In this document: positions 32,238 to 40,845 of the stretch, in pieces
How positions within the stretch are numbered: the stretch's first letter is position 1
Layout of the letters: each line of letters starts with the position of its first letter
Origin: Lentzea nigeriaca
Lineage (GTDB): Bacteria > Actinomycetota > Actinomycetes > Mycobacteriales > Pseudonocardiaceae
Direction of reading: 5' to 3'
Assembly: GCF_016907955.1 (NCBI RefSeq)
Contig: NZ_JAFBCX010000019.1
Coordinates: 62,001 to 126,000 of the forward strand
DNA length: 64,000 bases
Translations under genes and position numbers: made by a program
The notes under the pieces: model-generated
Told to the model about the DNA's origin: nothing
Database searches by the model: none
What the model saw: the letters and a program-made list of their open reading frames with translations, nothing else

Positions 32238-32421
32238 TCGTGATCGCGCTCGCCGGGCACAGGCTCGCCGCTTCCTTCGCGGTGGCCTCGTGCGCGGCGT
32301 CGGGCTGCTCCACCAGGAGTACGACCGTGCCGTCTTCTTCGTTCTGGTCGAAGAGATCCGGGTCCGTCAGGACGCACATCCCGGAGCCGCAGCACTTCGA
32401 CTGATCGACGGAGATCTTCAT
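32230..32421 (-). CDS. P450-associated ferredoxin (3Fe-4S type)
   Basis: 63 residues from ATG 32421, which overlaps the P450 stop (ATGA). Cysteines CCGSGMC and SLCPASAITIS match single-cluster actinobacterial ferredoxins; the doubled Cys (KCCGSG) places a non-ligand or alternate Cys at the usual Ile. It delivers electrons to the upstream-encoded P450. Its end overlaps the convergent TNT gene by 8 bases. Last gene of the ABC-F/P450/ferredoxin unit. Confidence 0.93.
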   Translation of the reverse strand: MKISVDQSKCCGSGMCVLTDPDLFDQNEEDGTVVLLVEQPDAAHEATAKEAASLCPASAITIS

Positions 32422-33629
32422 GACGACCACGCTACTGGCAACGAGTGGACTCCGTAGATCCCCATGTCCGTGCGCAGCGGCACGTCCTCCGGCGCCACGT
32501 CCAGCCGGAGGTCGGGGAACTCCTGGAACAGCTTGGAGAACCCGATCCGCATCTCGATGCGGGCGAGCTGCTGGCCCAGGCACTGGTGGATGCCGTGACC
32601 GAACGCCACGTGCCCGGACGCGGGCCTGCGCAGGTCGAGCTCGTCGGGGTTGCCGGGGTACTTCTCCGGGTCCCGGTTCGCGGTCGGCACGTGCATCAGC
32701 ACGGTGTCGCCCGCCTTGATCAGGTGCCCGTCGATCTCCACATCCTCGGTGGCGGTGCGCATCGGTCCGAAGTGGATGATCGACAGGTACCGCATGAGCT
32801 CCTCGACGGCGTTGTCGATGATCTCCGGCTCGTCCTTGAGGATCTTCAGCTGGTCCGGGTGCTGCAGCAGCGTGAACGTGCCGATGCCCAGCATGTTCGC
32901 CGTGGTCTCGTGGCCGGCGAGCAGGAGCAGCATCGCCATGTTCGACGCTTCCTCGTCGGTCGGCTCGCCGGTGGCCAGCAGGTCGCTGATCATGTCGTCG
33001 CCGCCGGGGTTGGCCTTCTTGCGGGCGATCAGCTCGCGCATGAAGTCCTGAATGCGCTGCATGGCCGCCATGGCCTCCTTGAACGACGAGTCCAGGCTCA
33101 GCATCTTCGCCGTGTCCTCCTGGAACCTGTGCCGCTCGTCGTATTCGACGCCGAGCAGCGCGCAGATCACCAGCGACGGCACCGGCAGCGCGAACTCCTT
33201 CACGAGGTCCGCGCGGCCGTCGAACGTCCGCATGTGCTTCAGCTGGTCGTCGACGATCGTGCCGATCCACTCGGACAGCTGGTTCATCCGCCGGACGGTG
33301 AACTGGCCCTGCAGCATCTTGCGCAGCCGGGTGTGGTCCGGCGGGTCCTGGCTGAGGAACATGCCCGGCTCGGCCTTGCGCCTGTCCTCCGGCACGTCGC
33401 TCTGGAACCGCTTGTCGAACACGTGGTGCTTCTCGGGGTTGTTGGTGAACTTGGGGCTTCCCAGGATCTCCCGCACCTGGTGGTGCCCGGTGACGAGCCA
33501 GCCGAGGTGGCCGTCGGCGAACTTCAGCCTGCTGATGCGGGCCTTGTTGCGGATCTCGGTGACCCCGGCGGGCGGGTCGAACGGGTTCTGGCGCGTCTTG
33601 GGCAGCTCTTCGGAGATCAGCTCGGTCAT
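32418..33629 (-). CDS. Cytochrome P450
   Basis: 403 residues from ATG 33629, overlapping the ABC-F stop (ATGA) with GGGAGG upstream. Features: C-helix DPPDHTRLRKMLQGQFTVRR, I-helix LLLLAGHETTANML, ExxR in VEELMRYL, haem loop FGHGIHQCLGQQLARIEM. Soluble class I P450 served by the ferredoxin that overlaps its end. Physical fusion to a drug-protection ABC-F gene suggests it modifies or detoxifies the same class of compound; this is inference. The paralogous P450-ferredoxin pair at 22165-23568 is under different control. Confidence 0.95.
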   Translation of the reverse strand: MTELISEELPKTRQNPFDPPAGVTEIRNKARISRLKFADGHLGWLVTGHHQVREILGSPKFTNNPEKHHVFDKRFQSDVPEDRRKAEPGMFLSQDPPDHTRLRKMLQGQFTVRRMNQLSEWIGTIVDDQLKHMRTFDGRADLVKEFALPVPSLVICALLGVEYDERHRFQEDTAKMLSLDSSFKEAMAAMQRIQDFMRELIARKKANPGGDDMISDLLATGEPTDEEASNMAMLLLLAGHETTANMLGIGTFTLLQHPDQLKILKDEPEIIDNAVEELMRYLSIIHFGPMRTATEDVEIDGHLIKAGDTVLMHVPTANRDPEKYPGNPDELDLRRPASGHVAFGHGIHQCLGQQLARIEMRIGFSKLFQEFPDLRLDVAPEDVPLRTDMGIYGVHSLPVAWSS

Positions 33630-35221
33630 CTCGCACACCTCCCAGTGCTCAGCAGAGGACCTACTTCTGAAGCTACAGAACTTTCATGACTCCGTGAAGG
33701 TGAATCGAGGGTTACGGTGCGCCACGAACGGAAATCTGTCCGCATCTGCCGGTCGTGGGTCGCGACGGCCACGGCGGCCCTCGTCTGGTGCAGTGCCTCG
33801 GTCAGTTCGTCGACCAGCGCGATCGACAGGTGGTTGGTCGGTTCGTCGAGCAGGAGCACGTGCGGGCCGCGGCTCAGCAGGATCGCGAGCTCCAGTCGCC
33901 TTCGTTGCCCAGTGGACAGCGACCGGACGGGGCGGGCGAGGTCGTTCACGCTCAGCAGACCCAGGTCGTGCGCCCGCGGGCAGAGCCTGCCCGCGATGGC
34001 GTCCTCGTTCTCGAACGACGACTCCTGGGCGAGCAGAGCGACCCTGCCGACGTGGTGAACCGTGCCCTGAGCAGGCGTGATGCGGCCCGCGAGGACGTTC
34101 AGCAACGTCGACTTGCCCGCTCCGTTGGGACCGGTGATCAGCAGCTTCTCGCCCGCGCCGAGCGAGATCGGCTCGGTGAGATTCAGCCTTTCGGGTACTT
34201 CCAGCGGGGTCGCGTGCAGCAGGTCGCCGTCGGCCTCCAGGGCCGGCGGCTGGAAGCGCAACGGCGGCGGGGGAGCGCCGACGCGGTGGTCGTCCAGCTC
34301 CTCGAGCCTGCGGGCGACGTTGCGCATCTTGTTCGCCGCGCGCGTGCTGCGCTTGTGCTTGAACGCTCCCTTGGGCGGCCGCCAGGCGTCCTTGAGACGT
34401 GACTGGGCGCGTTCGACCTTCTCGGTCAGCTCGTCGTGTTCGGCTTCCTCCTGGGCGAACCGCTGTTCCCAGCGTTGACGTTCGGCGCGCTTCGCCTCCT
34501 TGAACGCCCGGTAGCCGCCGCCGTGCAGGTGCACCTCGCCGTCCGGGGTCGGGTCGAGGTCGAGCAGCAGGGTGCAGACGTCGTCCAGCAACGTGCGGTC
34601 GTGGCTCACGATCACCACGACACCGTGATGTTGTTGCAGGCGTTCGGTCAGGAACCCCAACGCGCTCGCGTCGAGGTGGTTCGTCGGTTCGTCGAGCAGC
34701 AGGACGTCCGCGCGTTCGGCGAGCAGACACGCGAGCCGGACGCGGTAACGCTGGCCGACGCTCAGCTCGGCGAGTTTCCTCTCGCGGTCGTGGTCGGCGT
34801 CGAGTGCCTTGAGCGCGATGTCGGCGCGGCGTTCGGCGTCCCACGCCTCGATGTCCTCGGCGTGGGCCAGCGCTTTCTCGTAGCGCTGCTCGTCGAACGG
34901 CTCCGCCGCACTGTCCAGTTCGGACAGTGTGTGACGGCTTTCGCGCAGCGCTTCCGACAACAGGTCCCCCACCGTTTCGCCGTCCTGGAACGGCATTTCC
35001 TGTCGTACCAGGCTCAACGAGCCGTGCCGGGTGATGGTTCCCTGATCCGGCAACAAGTCCCCGGCCAGTAGGCGGAGCAGTGTGGTCTTGCCGCGGCCGT
35101 TCTCACCGATGATGCCGAGGCGTTGGCCGGCGGAGACTTTCAGTGAGATGCCGTCGACGACGGGCCCGGTTTCATAGCCCTTGGTGAGATCGTGGGTCGT
35201 CAAATGAACATGCGAGCGCAT
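33626..35221 (-). CDS. ABC-F ribosome-protection ATPase (antibiotic resistance type)
   Basis: 531 residues from ATG 35221 with GAGGA 6 bases upstream. Two ABC domains without membrane segments: Walker A GENGRGKTT and GPNGAGKST, signatures LSVGQRYRVR and LSTGQRRRLE, and Walker B LLLDEPTNHLD and LLLDEPTNHLS. The charged linker (about 225-300: RWEQRFAQEEAEHDELTEKV) is the ribosome-inserting arm. The LSTGQRRRL variant is typical of actinomycete macrolide/lincosamide/streptogramin protectors (OleB/SrmB type). It is preceded by a leader peptide and terminator, so expression is probably drug-induced by attenuation. Confidence 0.92.
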   Translation of the reverse strand: MRSHVHLTTHDLTKGYETGPVVDGISLKVSAGQRLGIIGENGRGKTTLLRLLAGDLLPDQGTITRHGSLSLVRQEMPFQDGETVGDLLSEALRESRHTLSELDSAAEPFDEQRYEKALAHAEDIEAWDAERRADIALKALDADHDRERKLAELSVGQRYRVRLACLLAERADVLLLDEPTNHLDASALGFLTERLQQHHGVVVIVSHDRTLLDDVCTLLLDLDPTPDGEVHLHGGGYRAFKEAKRAERQRWEQRFAQEEAEHDELTEKVERAQSRLKDAWRPPKGAFKHKRSTRAANKMRNVARRLEELDDHRVGAPPPPLRFQPPALEADGDLLHATPLEVPERLNLTEPISLGAGEKLLITGPNGAGKSTLLNVLAGRITPAQGTVHHVGRVALLAQESSFENEDAIAGRLCPRAHDLGLLSVNDLARPVRSLSTGQRRRLELAILLSRGPHVLLLDEPTNHLSIALVDELTEALHQTRAAVAVATHDRQMRTDFRSWRTVTLDSPSRSHESSVASEVGPLLSTGRCAR

Positions 35222-35244
35222 GCGGATCCTCTTTTGGGTACGCG

Positions 35245-35279
35245 AAAACAGGACGTGTTGCGTGGTGACACACGTCCTG
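35245..35279 (-). terminator. Attenuator terminator upstream of the ABC-F gene
   Basis: On the minus strand CAGGACGTG (35279-35271) pairs perfectly with CACGTCCTG (35257-35249) around a 13-base loop, directly followed by TTTT (35248-35245). The 9-bp stem plus U-tract is a textbook intrinsic terminator, and it lies between a 10-codon leader ORF and the ABC-F start, 24 bases before the ATG. Confidence 0.82.
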
Positions 35280-35281
35280 AA

Positions 35282-35314
35282 TCAGAGGTAGAAGACCCCG
35301 TACCCGAATCCCAT
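35282..35314 (-). CDS. Leader peptide MGFGYGVFYL
   Basis: An ATG at 35314-35312 opens a 10-codon frame, MGFGYGVFYL, ending at TGA 35284-35282, two bases before the terminator stem. In ribosome-mediated attenuation, a drug-stalled ribosome on such a short ORF prevents the terminator forming and lets RNA polymerase continue into the resistance gene. The peptide starts 14 bases after the stop of the TetR gene. Translation is not shown; the order of leader, terminator and ABC-F is the evidence. Confidence 0.6.
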   Translation of the reverse strand: MGFGYGVFYL

Positions 35315-35328
35315 GAAACCCACGGTAC

Positions 35329-35865
35329 CTACGGCCGCAACGCCTTTTCGACGGCCTTCTTGAGGTCCTGGACGCTTTCCTCGGTGCCCGGCGTCGGCCC
35401 GGTGGTGCTGCCGCCGCCGACGAGCCGGTAGAAGAGCAGGCCCTCGATGAACGCGGTGATGTGCGCGCCGGCCCGCTCGGGATTCTTGTGGCCCAACGCC
35501 TGTGCGAGTGCCGTGGCCTGCTCCCGCGGCGAGTGCACGAGGATCGTCCTGAGCTCTGGATGGTGTGTGGCTTCGAGCATCGCCGCGTACCTGGCGAGCG
35601 TGCGGTTCCGCTCGACGAGCCAACTGTCGATCGTCCGCGCGATGCTGCCCGCGACGTCGTCGGTGTCGAGGTCGATCTCCTGCTGCTCCTGGACCGCCAG
35701 CCGTTCCACGAGCCCCTCGATCAACGCCTTGCGGGTGCGGAAGTAGGCGCTCGTCGAGCCTTCCGGCAGGCCGGCCTTCCTGTCGACGGCCCTGTGGGTC
35801 AGGCCGCGCATGCCGAGTTCCGCCACGAGCGCGATCGCGGCGTCGGTGATCAGGTCTTTTCGCAC
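35329..35865 (-). CDS. TetR-family regulator
   Basis: 178 residues from GTG 35865. The helix-turn-helix is in residues 5-50: ITDAAIALVAELGMRGLTHR, then LPEGSTSAYFRTRKALIEGL. The C-terminal helical ligand domain ends KKAVEKALRP. Three operator boxes lie between it and the divergent flavin monooxygenase, so it should control both directions. Its stop is 14 bases before the leader peptide of the ABC-F unit, so its transcript would run straight into the attenuator. Confidence 0.92.
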   Translation of the reverse strand: MRKDLITDAAIALVAELGMRGLTHRAVDRKAGLPEGSTSAYFRTRKALIEGLVERLAVQEQQEIDLDTDDVAGSIARTIDSWLVERNRTLARYAAMLEATHHPELRTILVHSPREQATALAQALGHKNPERAGAHITAFIEGLLFYRLVGGGSTTGPTPGTEESVQDLKKAVEKALRP

Positions 35866-35880
35866 TGTGTCCCTTGTCTC

Positions 35881-35925
35881 TCTACAGCCGTAGTCTACAG
35901 GTGTAGATTCTTCTACAGGTGTAGA
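35881..35925. promoter_or_regulatory. Three TetR operator boxes
   Basis: TCTACAGGTGTAGA occurs twice (35894-35907 and 35912-35925) as a perfect 14-bp palindrome with 6-bp arms. A third, degenerate copy TCTACAGCCGTAGT lies at 35881-35894, sharing base 35894 with the second box. The last box runs into the GGAGG ribosome site of the monooxygenase, so bound repressor would block both transcription and translation there. Confidence 0.8.
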
Positions 35926-35935
35926 GGAGGCGGGG

Positions 35936-37009
35936 ATGAAGGCGATCGTGGTGGGCGGTGGCATCGGCGGGCTGGCGGCAGCGGTGTCGTTACGGCGCGT
36001 GGGCTGGGACGTGCGGGTGCTCGAGCGGGCTGCCGAGTTCGGCGAGGTCGGTGCCGGGATCGGCGTGATGCCGAACGCGGTGCGGGCGCTGGAGTGGATG
36101 GGCCTCGCGGACGAGGCGCGGCGGCTCGGCAGCTCGCGCGTGTCGGGTGGCATCAAAGCGTCCGACGGGCGGTGGCTGACGCATCTGCCCGGGGTCGGCC
36201 AGGAGAAGATCATCGCGATGCACCGGGCCGATCTCCACGGTGTGTTGCTGCGCGCGTTGCCGCCGGAGATCCTTTTCAACAACGTCGAGGTGACCGGCGT
36301 TGGGGAGCTGGACGCAGACCTCGTGGTGGCGGCGGACGGCATCAACAGCCGCCTCCGCGCGGAGCTGCTGCCCGACGCGCCGGGACCGGTGTACGCGGGG
36401 GCCACGGCGTGGCGAGGGGTGGCGCCGGGTCCGTTCGATCTCCCGATCTCGCAGACATTCGGTCCCGGCGGCGAGGCGGGCGTCCTGCCGCTCGCGGACG
36501 GCAGGGTCTGCTGGTACGTCTCGACGGTGGCGCCCGCTCAGGCCGATCTGGATCCGGTGGAGCTGTTCGCCGGTTGGCACGAGCCGATCCCGACGCTGAT
36601 GGCGACGACACCCGAGATCCTTCGGCATGACATCTATGAGCTGCCGCCGCTGCCGACGTTCGTGCGGGGGCGGGTGGCGCTGCTCGGCGACGCGGCGCAC
36701 GCGATGGTGCCGTACCTGGGGCAAGGGGCGTGCATGGCGCTGGAGGACGCGGTGACGCTGGCCGTGTGCGACGGTGATCTCGCCCGGTACGACGCGCTTC
36801 GGCGGCCGCGGACGCAGTCGGTGTGGCGGAGCTCGAAGGCGGCGGGGAAGTTCGGGATCGAGGTGCGGTCGCCGATCGCCCTGGCGTTGCGGGACTTCGC
36901 GCTCCGGGCGTTGCCGCCTTCGGTGGCGGTGCGCGGGATGACGCGTTTCTCCTCGTGGGAGGTGCCAGGGGAAGTTCACTCGAACGGGTCGAATCCACCA
37001 GTGAACTAG
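35936..37009 (+). CDS. FAD-dependent aromatic-ring monooxygenase
   Basis: 357 residues from ATG 35936. The FAD-binding start IVVGGGIGGLAAAVSLRR is a Rossmann GxGxxG, the DG motif is VVAADGINSRLR, and GD motif VALLGDAAHAMVPYLGQGA completes group A flavoprotein hydroxylases (PHBH fold). NAD(P)H and O2 are used to hydroxylate or epoxidise an aromatic or drug-like substrate. Three TetR boxes upstream imply induction by the substrate of the divergent TetR. Relatives include antibiotic-modifying oxygenases, but the substrate is not readable here. Confidence 0.93.
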   Translation: MKAIVVGGGIGGLAAAVSLRRVGWDVRVLERAAEFGEVGAGIGVMPNAVRALEWMGLADEARRLGSSRVSGGIKASDGRWLTHLPGVGQEKIIAMHRADLHGVLLRALPPEILFNNVEVTGVGELDADLVVAADGINSRLRAELLPDAPGPVYAGATAWRGVAPGPFDLPISQTFGPGGEAGVLPLADGRVCWYVSTVAPAQADLDPVELFAGWHEPIPTLMATTPEILRHDIYELPPLPTFVRGRVALLGDAAHAMVPYLGQGACMALEDAVTLAVCDGDLARYDALRRPRTQSVWRSSKAAGKFGIEVRSPIALALRDFALRALPPSVAVRGMTRFSSWEVPGEVHSNGSNPPVN

Positions 37010-37191
37010 ATCACCGGTCAATGTTTGATTTCGGCGGGGTAACAGTCGAAAACCACCCCTTGTCGCGAGGTTTGTCACCCAGTTGCGGTATCAAGTACTC
37101 GCTCACCGTGTCGGACGCGGTCCAGTGATCCAGATGGCGTAGCGCGACAGGCGGTTTCCGGTACACGAAAGCGCAACTACGGTGCCTCGCC

Positions 37192-38370
37192 ATGACCCCC
37201 GTCCCGACTGATGTGATGCCCCGTTCCCTCACGGCGCTTCCCCCGGCGCAGGTCGAGAACACCCGCGAGATCGACATCGCCGAGGCAGAGGACTTCGTCC
37301 GCCAGCACCACGCCGAGCACCCTGACCTGGGTCCGGTCGAGGCCAGGCTGGCTGAGGTGCACGCGGAGATAGCCGCGACCGGCACCTATCGTCACACGAC
37401 TGCCGAACTGACCTTCGGCGCCCGCGTGGCCTGGCGCAACAGCTCCCGCTGCATCGGCCGCCTTTACTGGCGGAGCTTGAAAGTGCGCGACCTGCGGGAG
37501 GTGTCCACTCCCGCAGAGGTGGCCGCGGAATGCGTCGAGCACCTCCGCGTCGCGACGAACAAGGGCAAGATCCGCCCCGTCATCACGATCTTCGCCCCGC
37601 ACGAGCCCGGCATGCCCGCGCCGTCGATCCTGAACGAACAGATCGTCCGCTACGCCGCCTACCGCGGCTCCGACGGAGGTGTGCTCGGCGACGCCAGGAA
37701 CCTGGCGCTGACCGAGCTCGCGTTGAAGCGCGGCTGGCAACCACCGGCGTCGCGCGGCCCGTTCGACGTGCTGCCGTTGATGGTCACCTGCGAGGGCCAC
37801 GACCCGGCGCTCGTCGAGATTCCCTCGGACGCGGTGCTCGAGGTTCCGCTGTCCCACCCGGAACTGCCGTGGCTCGCCGAACTCGGCGTGAAGTGGCACG
37901 CCGTTCCCGCGATCAGCAACATGCGCCTGCGCGTCGGAGGCATCGACTACCCGTCGGCGCCCTTCAACGGCTGGTACATGGGCACGGAGATCGGCGCCCG
38001 CAACCTCGCCGACCACGATCGGTACGACCTGCTGCCGTACATCGCCAAACGAATGGGCCTGGACATGTCGTCGGAGGCGACGTTGTGGCGCGACCGAGCG
38101 TTGGTCGAGCTCAATCGCGCCGTCCTGCACTCGTTCGGCGAGGCCGGGGTCACGATCACCGATCACCACACCGAGTCGAGGAGGTTCCTGACACACCTGG
38201 AGAAGGAGGAGGCGGCCGGACGTCCGTGTCCCGCTGACTGGTCGTGGATCGTGCCACCCGTGTCGGGCGGGCTCACCCCGGTCTACCACCGCTACTACGA
38301 CTCGGGTGAACTCCTGCCGAACTTCTTCCCGGCCGCATCCCCGATGAAGGGTTGCCCTGTTCCACACTGA
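37192..38370 (+). CDS. nos: Nitric oxide synthase, oxygenase domain
   Basis: 392 residues from ATG 37192. The haem-ligand Cys87 lies in WRNSSRCIGRLYW. The substrate channel shows PAPFNGWYMGTEIGARN (arginine-binding Glu) and WYMGTEIG. C-terminal pterin and haem contacts are in DHHTESRRFLTHL and VYHRYYDSGELLPNFFP. As in bacterial NOS, no reductase domain is fused, so electrons come from cellular reductases. It makes NO from L-arginine. An amino-acid permease starts 4 bases downstream, and transhydrogenase genes follow, which suggests arginine and NADPH supply. Confidence 0.96.
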   Translation: MTPVPTDVMPRSLTALPPAQVENTREIDIAEAEDFVRQHHAEHPDLGPVEARLAEVHAEIAATGTYRHTTAELTFGARVAWRNSSRCIGRLYWRSLKVRDLREVSTPAEVAAECVEHLRVATNKGKIRPVITIFAPHEPGMPAPSILNEQIVRYAAYRGSDGGVLGDARNLALTELALKRGWQPPASRGPFDVLPLMVTCEGHDPALVEIPSDAVLEVPLSHPELPWLAELGVKWHAVPAISNMRLRVGGIDYPSAPFNGWYMGTEIGARNLADHDRYDLLPYIAKRMGLDMSSEATLWRDRALVELNRAVLHSFGEAGVTITDHHTESRRFLTHLEKEEAAGRPCPADWSWIVPPVSGGLTPVYHRYYDSGELLPNFFPAASPMKGCPVPH

Positions 38371-38374
38371 CCGG

Positions 38375-39445
38375 GTGCAACTGACCCGGAGCTTGACCCT
38401 GACCGATGCCGTCTTCGTCGGGCTCGGCTCGATGATCGGCGCTGGAGTGTTCGCGGTGTTCGCCCCGGCCGCGGCGGCGGCCGGGTCCGCGTTGCTCGTC
38501 AGCCTCGTCATCGCGGGCGTGATCGCCTGCTGCAACGCGTTGTCGAGCGCCTGGCTGGCCGCGAAGTACCCGCAGTCCGGCGGCACCTACGTCTACGGCC
38601 GCGAACGGCTCGGCCGGATCTGGGGCGACCTGGCCGGCTGGGCGTTCGTGCTGGGCAAGACGGCGTCGTGCGCGGCCATGGCGTTGACGGTCGGCACCTA
38701 CGTCGGTGCGCCCAAACCCGTTGCCGTGGCGGCGATCGTGGCATTGACCGTGCTCAACCTGACCGGTGTCCAGAAGTCCGCACTGGCGACCAGGATCATC
38801 GTGATCGCTGTTCTGCTCGTGCTGGCCCTGACGACCGTCACGGCACGGGACGCGGCGGCGCCGGCTGACTTCCTCCCGTCCGGCATCCTCCCCGCCGCCG
38901 CGCTCCTGTTCTTCGCGTTCGCGGGCTACGCGCGCATCGCCACCCTCGGAGAGGAGGTCAAGGAGCCGCAGAAGACGATCCCGCGTGCCGTGGTCATCGC
39001 GTTGGCGATCACGTTGGTCGTCTACACGGTCGTGGCCCTGACCGCGCTGAACGCCCTGGGCAGCGACCTCGCGACGAAGACCCTCGCCGACGTGTCGCCG
39101 ACTTGGGCTCCCGCCATCCGGGTCGGCGCCTGCCTCGCGGCGCTCGGTTCGTTGCTCTCGCTGCAGCTGGGCGTCAGCCGGACCACGCTCGCCATGGCCC
39201 GCGACCGCAGGCTGCCGGGGTTCCTGGCCGATCTGCGCGCCGCCGAGATCGCCACCGGGCTGGCCGCCGTCGCGCTCGTGCTCGCCGTCGACGTGACCAG
39301 GGCGATCGTGTTCAGCTCGTTCTGCGTGCTGCTCTACTACGCGATCGCCAACGCCAGCGCGTGGACGCTCGGTAAGCGCGTGGTGCCCGCGCTTGGGCTG
39401 GTGGGGTGCCTGACGCTCGCCGGTGCGGTGCTCTGGCAATTGTGA
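38375..39445 (+). CDS. APC-superfamily amino-acid permease
   Basis: 356 residues from GTG 38375. Starts LTLTDAVFVGLGSMIGAGVF, the conserved first-helix motif of APC transporters. About ten membrane segments are visible by hydrophobicity, fewer than the common twelve, and the protein is shorter than usual (450-500). The substrate is not readable. Because NOS lies 4 bases upstream it could import arginine or a precursor; that is inference from position. It precedes pntAA by 39 bases. Confidence 0.88.
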   Translation: MQLTRSLTLTDAVFVGLGSMIGAGVFAVFAPAAAAAGSALLVSLVIAGVIACCNALSSAWLAAKYPQSGGTYVYGRERLGRIWGDLAGWAFVLGKTASCAAMALTVGTYVGAPKPVAVAAIVALTVLNLTGVQKSALATRIIVIAVLLVLALTTVTARDAAAPADFLPSGILPAAALLFFAFAGYARIATLGEEVKEPQKTIPRAVVIALAITLVVYTVVALTALNALGSDLATKTLADVSPTWAPAIRVGACLAALGSLLSLQLGVSRTTLAMARDRRLPGFLADLRAAEIATGLAAVALVLAVDVTRAIVFSSFCVLLYYAIANASAWTLGKRVVPALGLVGCLTLAGAVLWQL

Positions 39446-39484
39446 TGTGGCCCAGGTCACCTTTGATCGCGTAACGTGCGTACG

Positions 39485-40582
39485 GTGAGAGTGGGAACAC
39501 CCGCAGAGTCGCGGCCCGCCGAGCGTCGCGTCGCCTGCGTACCGGACACGGTGTCGTCGCTGGTCGACGCCGGGTTGACCGTGCACGTCCAGGAAGGCGC
39601 GGGCCGGCACGCTCACGCCGTCGACGCCGCGTACCGCGCGGCGGGGGCGATCGTGACCCCGGAGGACCCGGCGCCGGAATCCGACGTCGTCGTGTCCGTG
39701 CAGCCGTTGACCCTCGACCAGGCCACGGGACTCAAACCCGGCGCGATCACGATCAGCTTCCTGCAGCCCGCGAACGAGCGGGACCTGCTCGAGGTCTACC
39801 GCGACCGCCGCGTCACGTCGTTCAGCTTCGACCTGCTGCCGCGCGTCACCCGTGCCCAGAGCGCGGATGCCCTGTCCTCACAGGCTCTGGTGGCGGGCTA
39901 CCGGGCCGTTCTGGTCGCCGCCGAACGACTGCCGCGCTTCCTGCCCATGTTCACCACGGCCGCGGGCACCGTGCCGCCGGCCAAGGTGCTCGTGCTCGGC
40001 GCGGGCGTCGCGGGCCTGCAGGCGATCGCGACCGCGCGCAGGCTCGGCGCCGTCGTCGAGGCCTACGACGTCCGCAAGGCCGCGGGCGAGGAGGTTCGCA
40101 GCCTCGGCGCCAAGTTCCTGGAGCTCGACCTGGAGACGCAGTCCGGCGTCTACGCCTCCGTGCAGTCCGAGGAGTTCCTGGAGCGCCAACGAGAACTCAT
40201 CGGCGAGCACGTCGCCGCGTCCGACGTGGTGATCACAACGGCTGCGATCCCCGGCCGCAAGGCCCCGGTGCTCGTCACGACCGACATGCTCAAGGCGATG
40301 GCACCGGGAAGCGTGCTGGTCGACCTGGCAGCGGAGTCCGGCGGCAACTGCGCTGCTTCCGTTGCGGGGAAAGAGACCTGGGTCGGCGAGGTGCTCGTGC
40401 ACGGCGCGTTGAACCTGCCGTCGTCGATGCCCGTGCACGCGAGCCGCCTGTACGCGCGCAACGTGCTCAACCTGCTCAAGCTGATGATCGTGGACGGCAG
40501 GGTGCTGCCGAACCTCGACGACGAGGTGCTCGACGGCTGCTGCCTCACCCACGACGGTCAGATCCGCAAGGAGTTGCCGTGA
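39485..40582 (+). CDS. pntAA: NAD(P) transhydrogenase subunit alpha 1
   Basis: 365 residues from GTG 39485 (MRVGTPAESRPAERRVACVP matches PntA starts); an earlier GTG at 39476 is less typical. Domain I binds NAD(H): glycine loop VLVLGAGVAGLQAIATARRL, then VEAYDVRKAAGEEVRSLGAK. RxxE hinge and LPxxxP-type end follow. With PntAB and PntB it forms the proton-pumping transhydrogenase that makes NADPH from NADH. The next gene overlaps by 4 bases. TAACGT at 39472-39477 could serve as a -10 for a near-leaderless transcript. Confidence 0.95.
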   Translation: MRVGTPAESRPAERRVACVPDTVSSLVDAGLTVHVQEGAGRHAHAVDAAYRAAGAIVTPEDPAPESDVVVSVQPLTLDQATGLKPGAITISFLQPANERDLLEVYRDRRVTSFSFDLLPRVTRAQSADALSSQALVAGYRAVLVAAERLPRFLPMFTTAAGTVPPAKVLVLGAGVAGLQAIATARRLGAVVEAYDVRKAAGEEVRSLGAKFLELDLETQSGVYASVQSEEFLERQRELIGEHVAASDVVITTAAIPGRKAPVLVTTDMLKAMAPGSVLVDLAAESGGNCAASVAGKETWVGEVLVHGALNLPSSMPVHASRLYARNVLNLLKLMIVDGRVLPNLDDEVLDGCCLTHDGQIRKELP

Positions 40583-40845
40583 TCGACCTGCTGACGATCT
40601 TCGTGCTGGCCGTGTTCGTGGGCTTCGAGGTGGTCTCGAAGGTGTCCACGATCCTGCACACACCGCTGATGTCCGGTGCGAACGCCATCCACGGCGTGAT
40701 CCTCGTCGGCGCGATTCTGATCACCGGTTCCGCCGAGAGCACCCTCGAGCTCGTGCTGGGGCTGCTCGCGGTCTTCCTGGCCACGGTCAACGTCGTCGGC
40801 GGGTTCGTGGTGACCGACCGGATGCTGGAGATGTTCAAGAAATGA
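40579..40845 (+). CDS. pntAB: NAD(P) transhydrogenase subunit alpha 2
   Basis: 88 residues from GTG 40579, overlapping the pntAA stop (GTGA). Three short membrane helices (LLTIFVLAVFVGFEVV, GVILVGAILITG, LELVLGLLAVFLATVNVVGG) with HTPLMSGANAIHGVI, the conserved histidine-asparagine part of the proton channel. It is the membrane-anchored second half of a split alpha subunit. pntB overlaps its stop (ATGA). Confidence 0.95.
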   Translation: MIDLLTIFVLAVFVGFEVVSKVSTILHTPLMSGANAIHGVILVGAILITGSAESTLELVLGLLAVFLATVNVVGGFVVTDRMLEMFKK

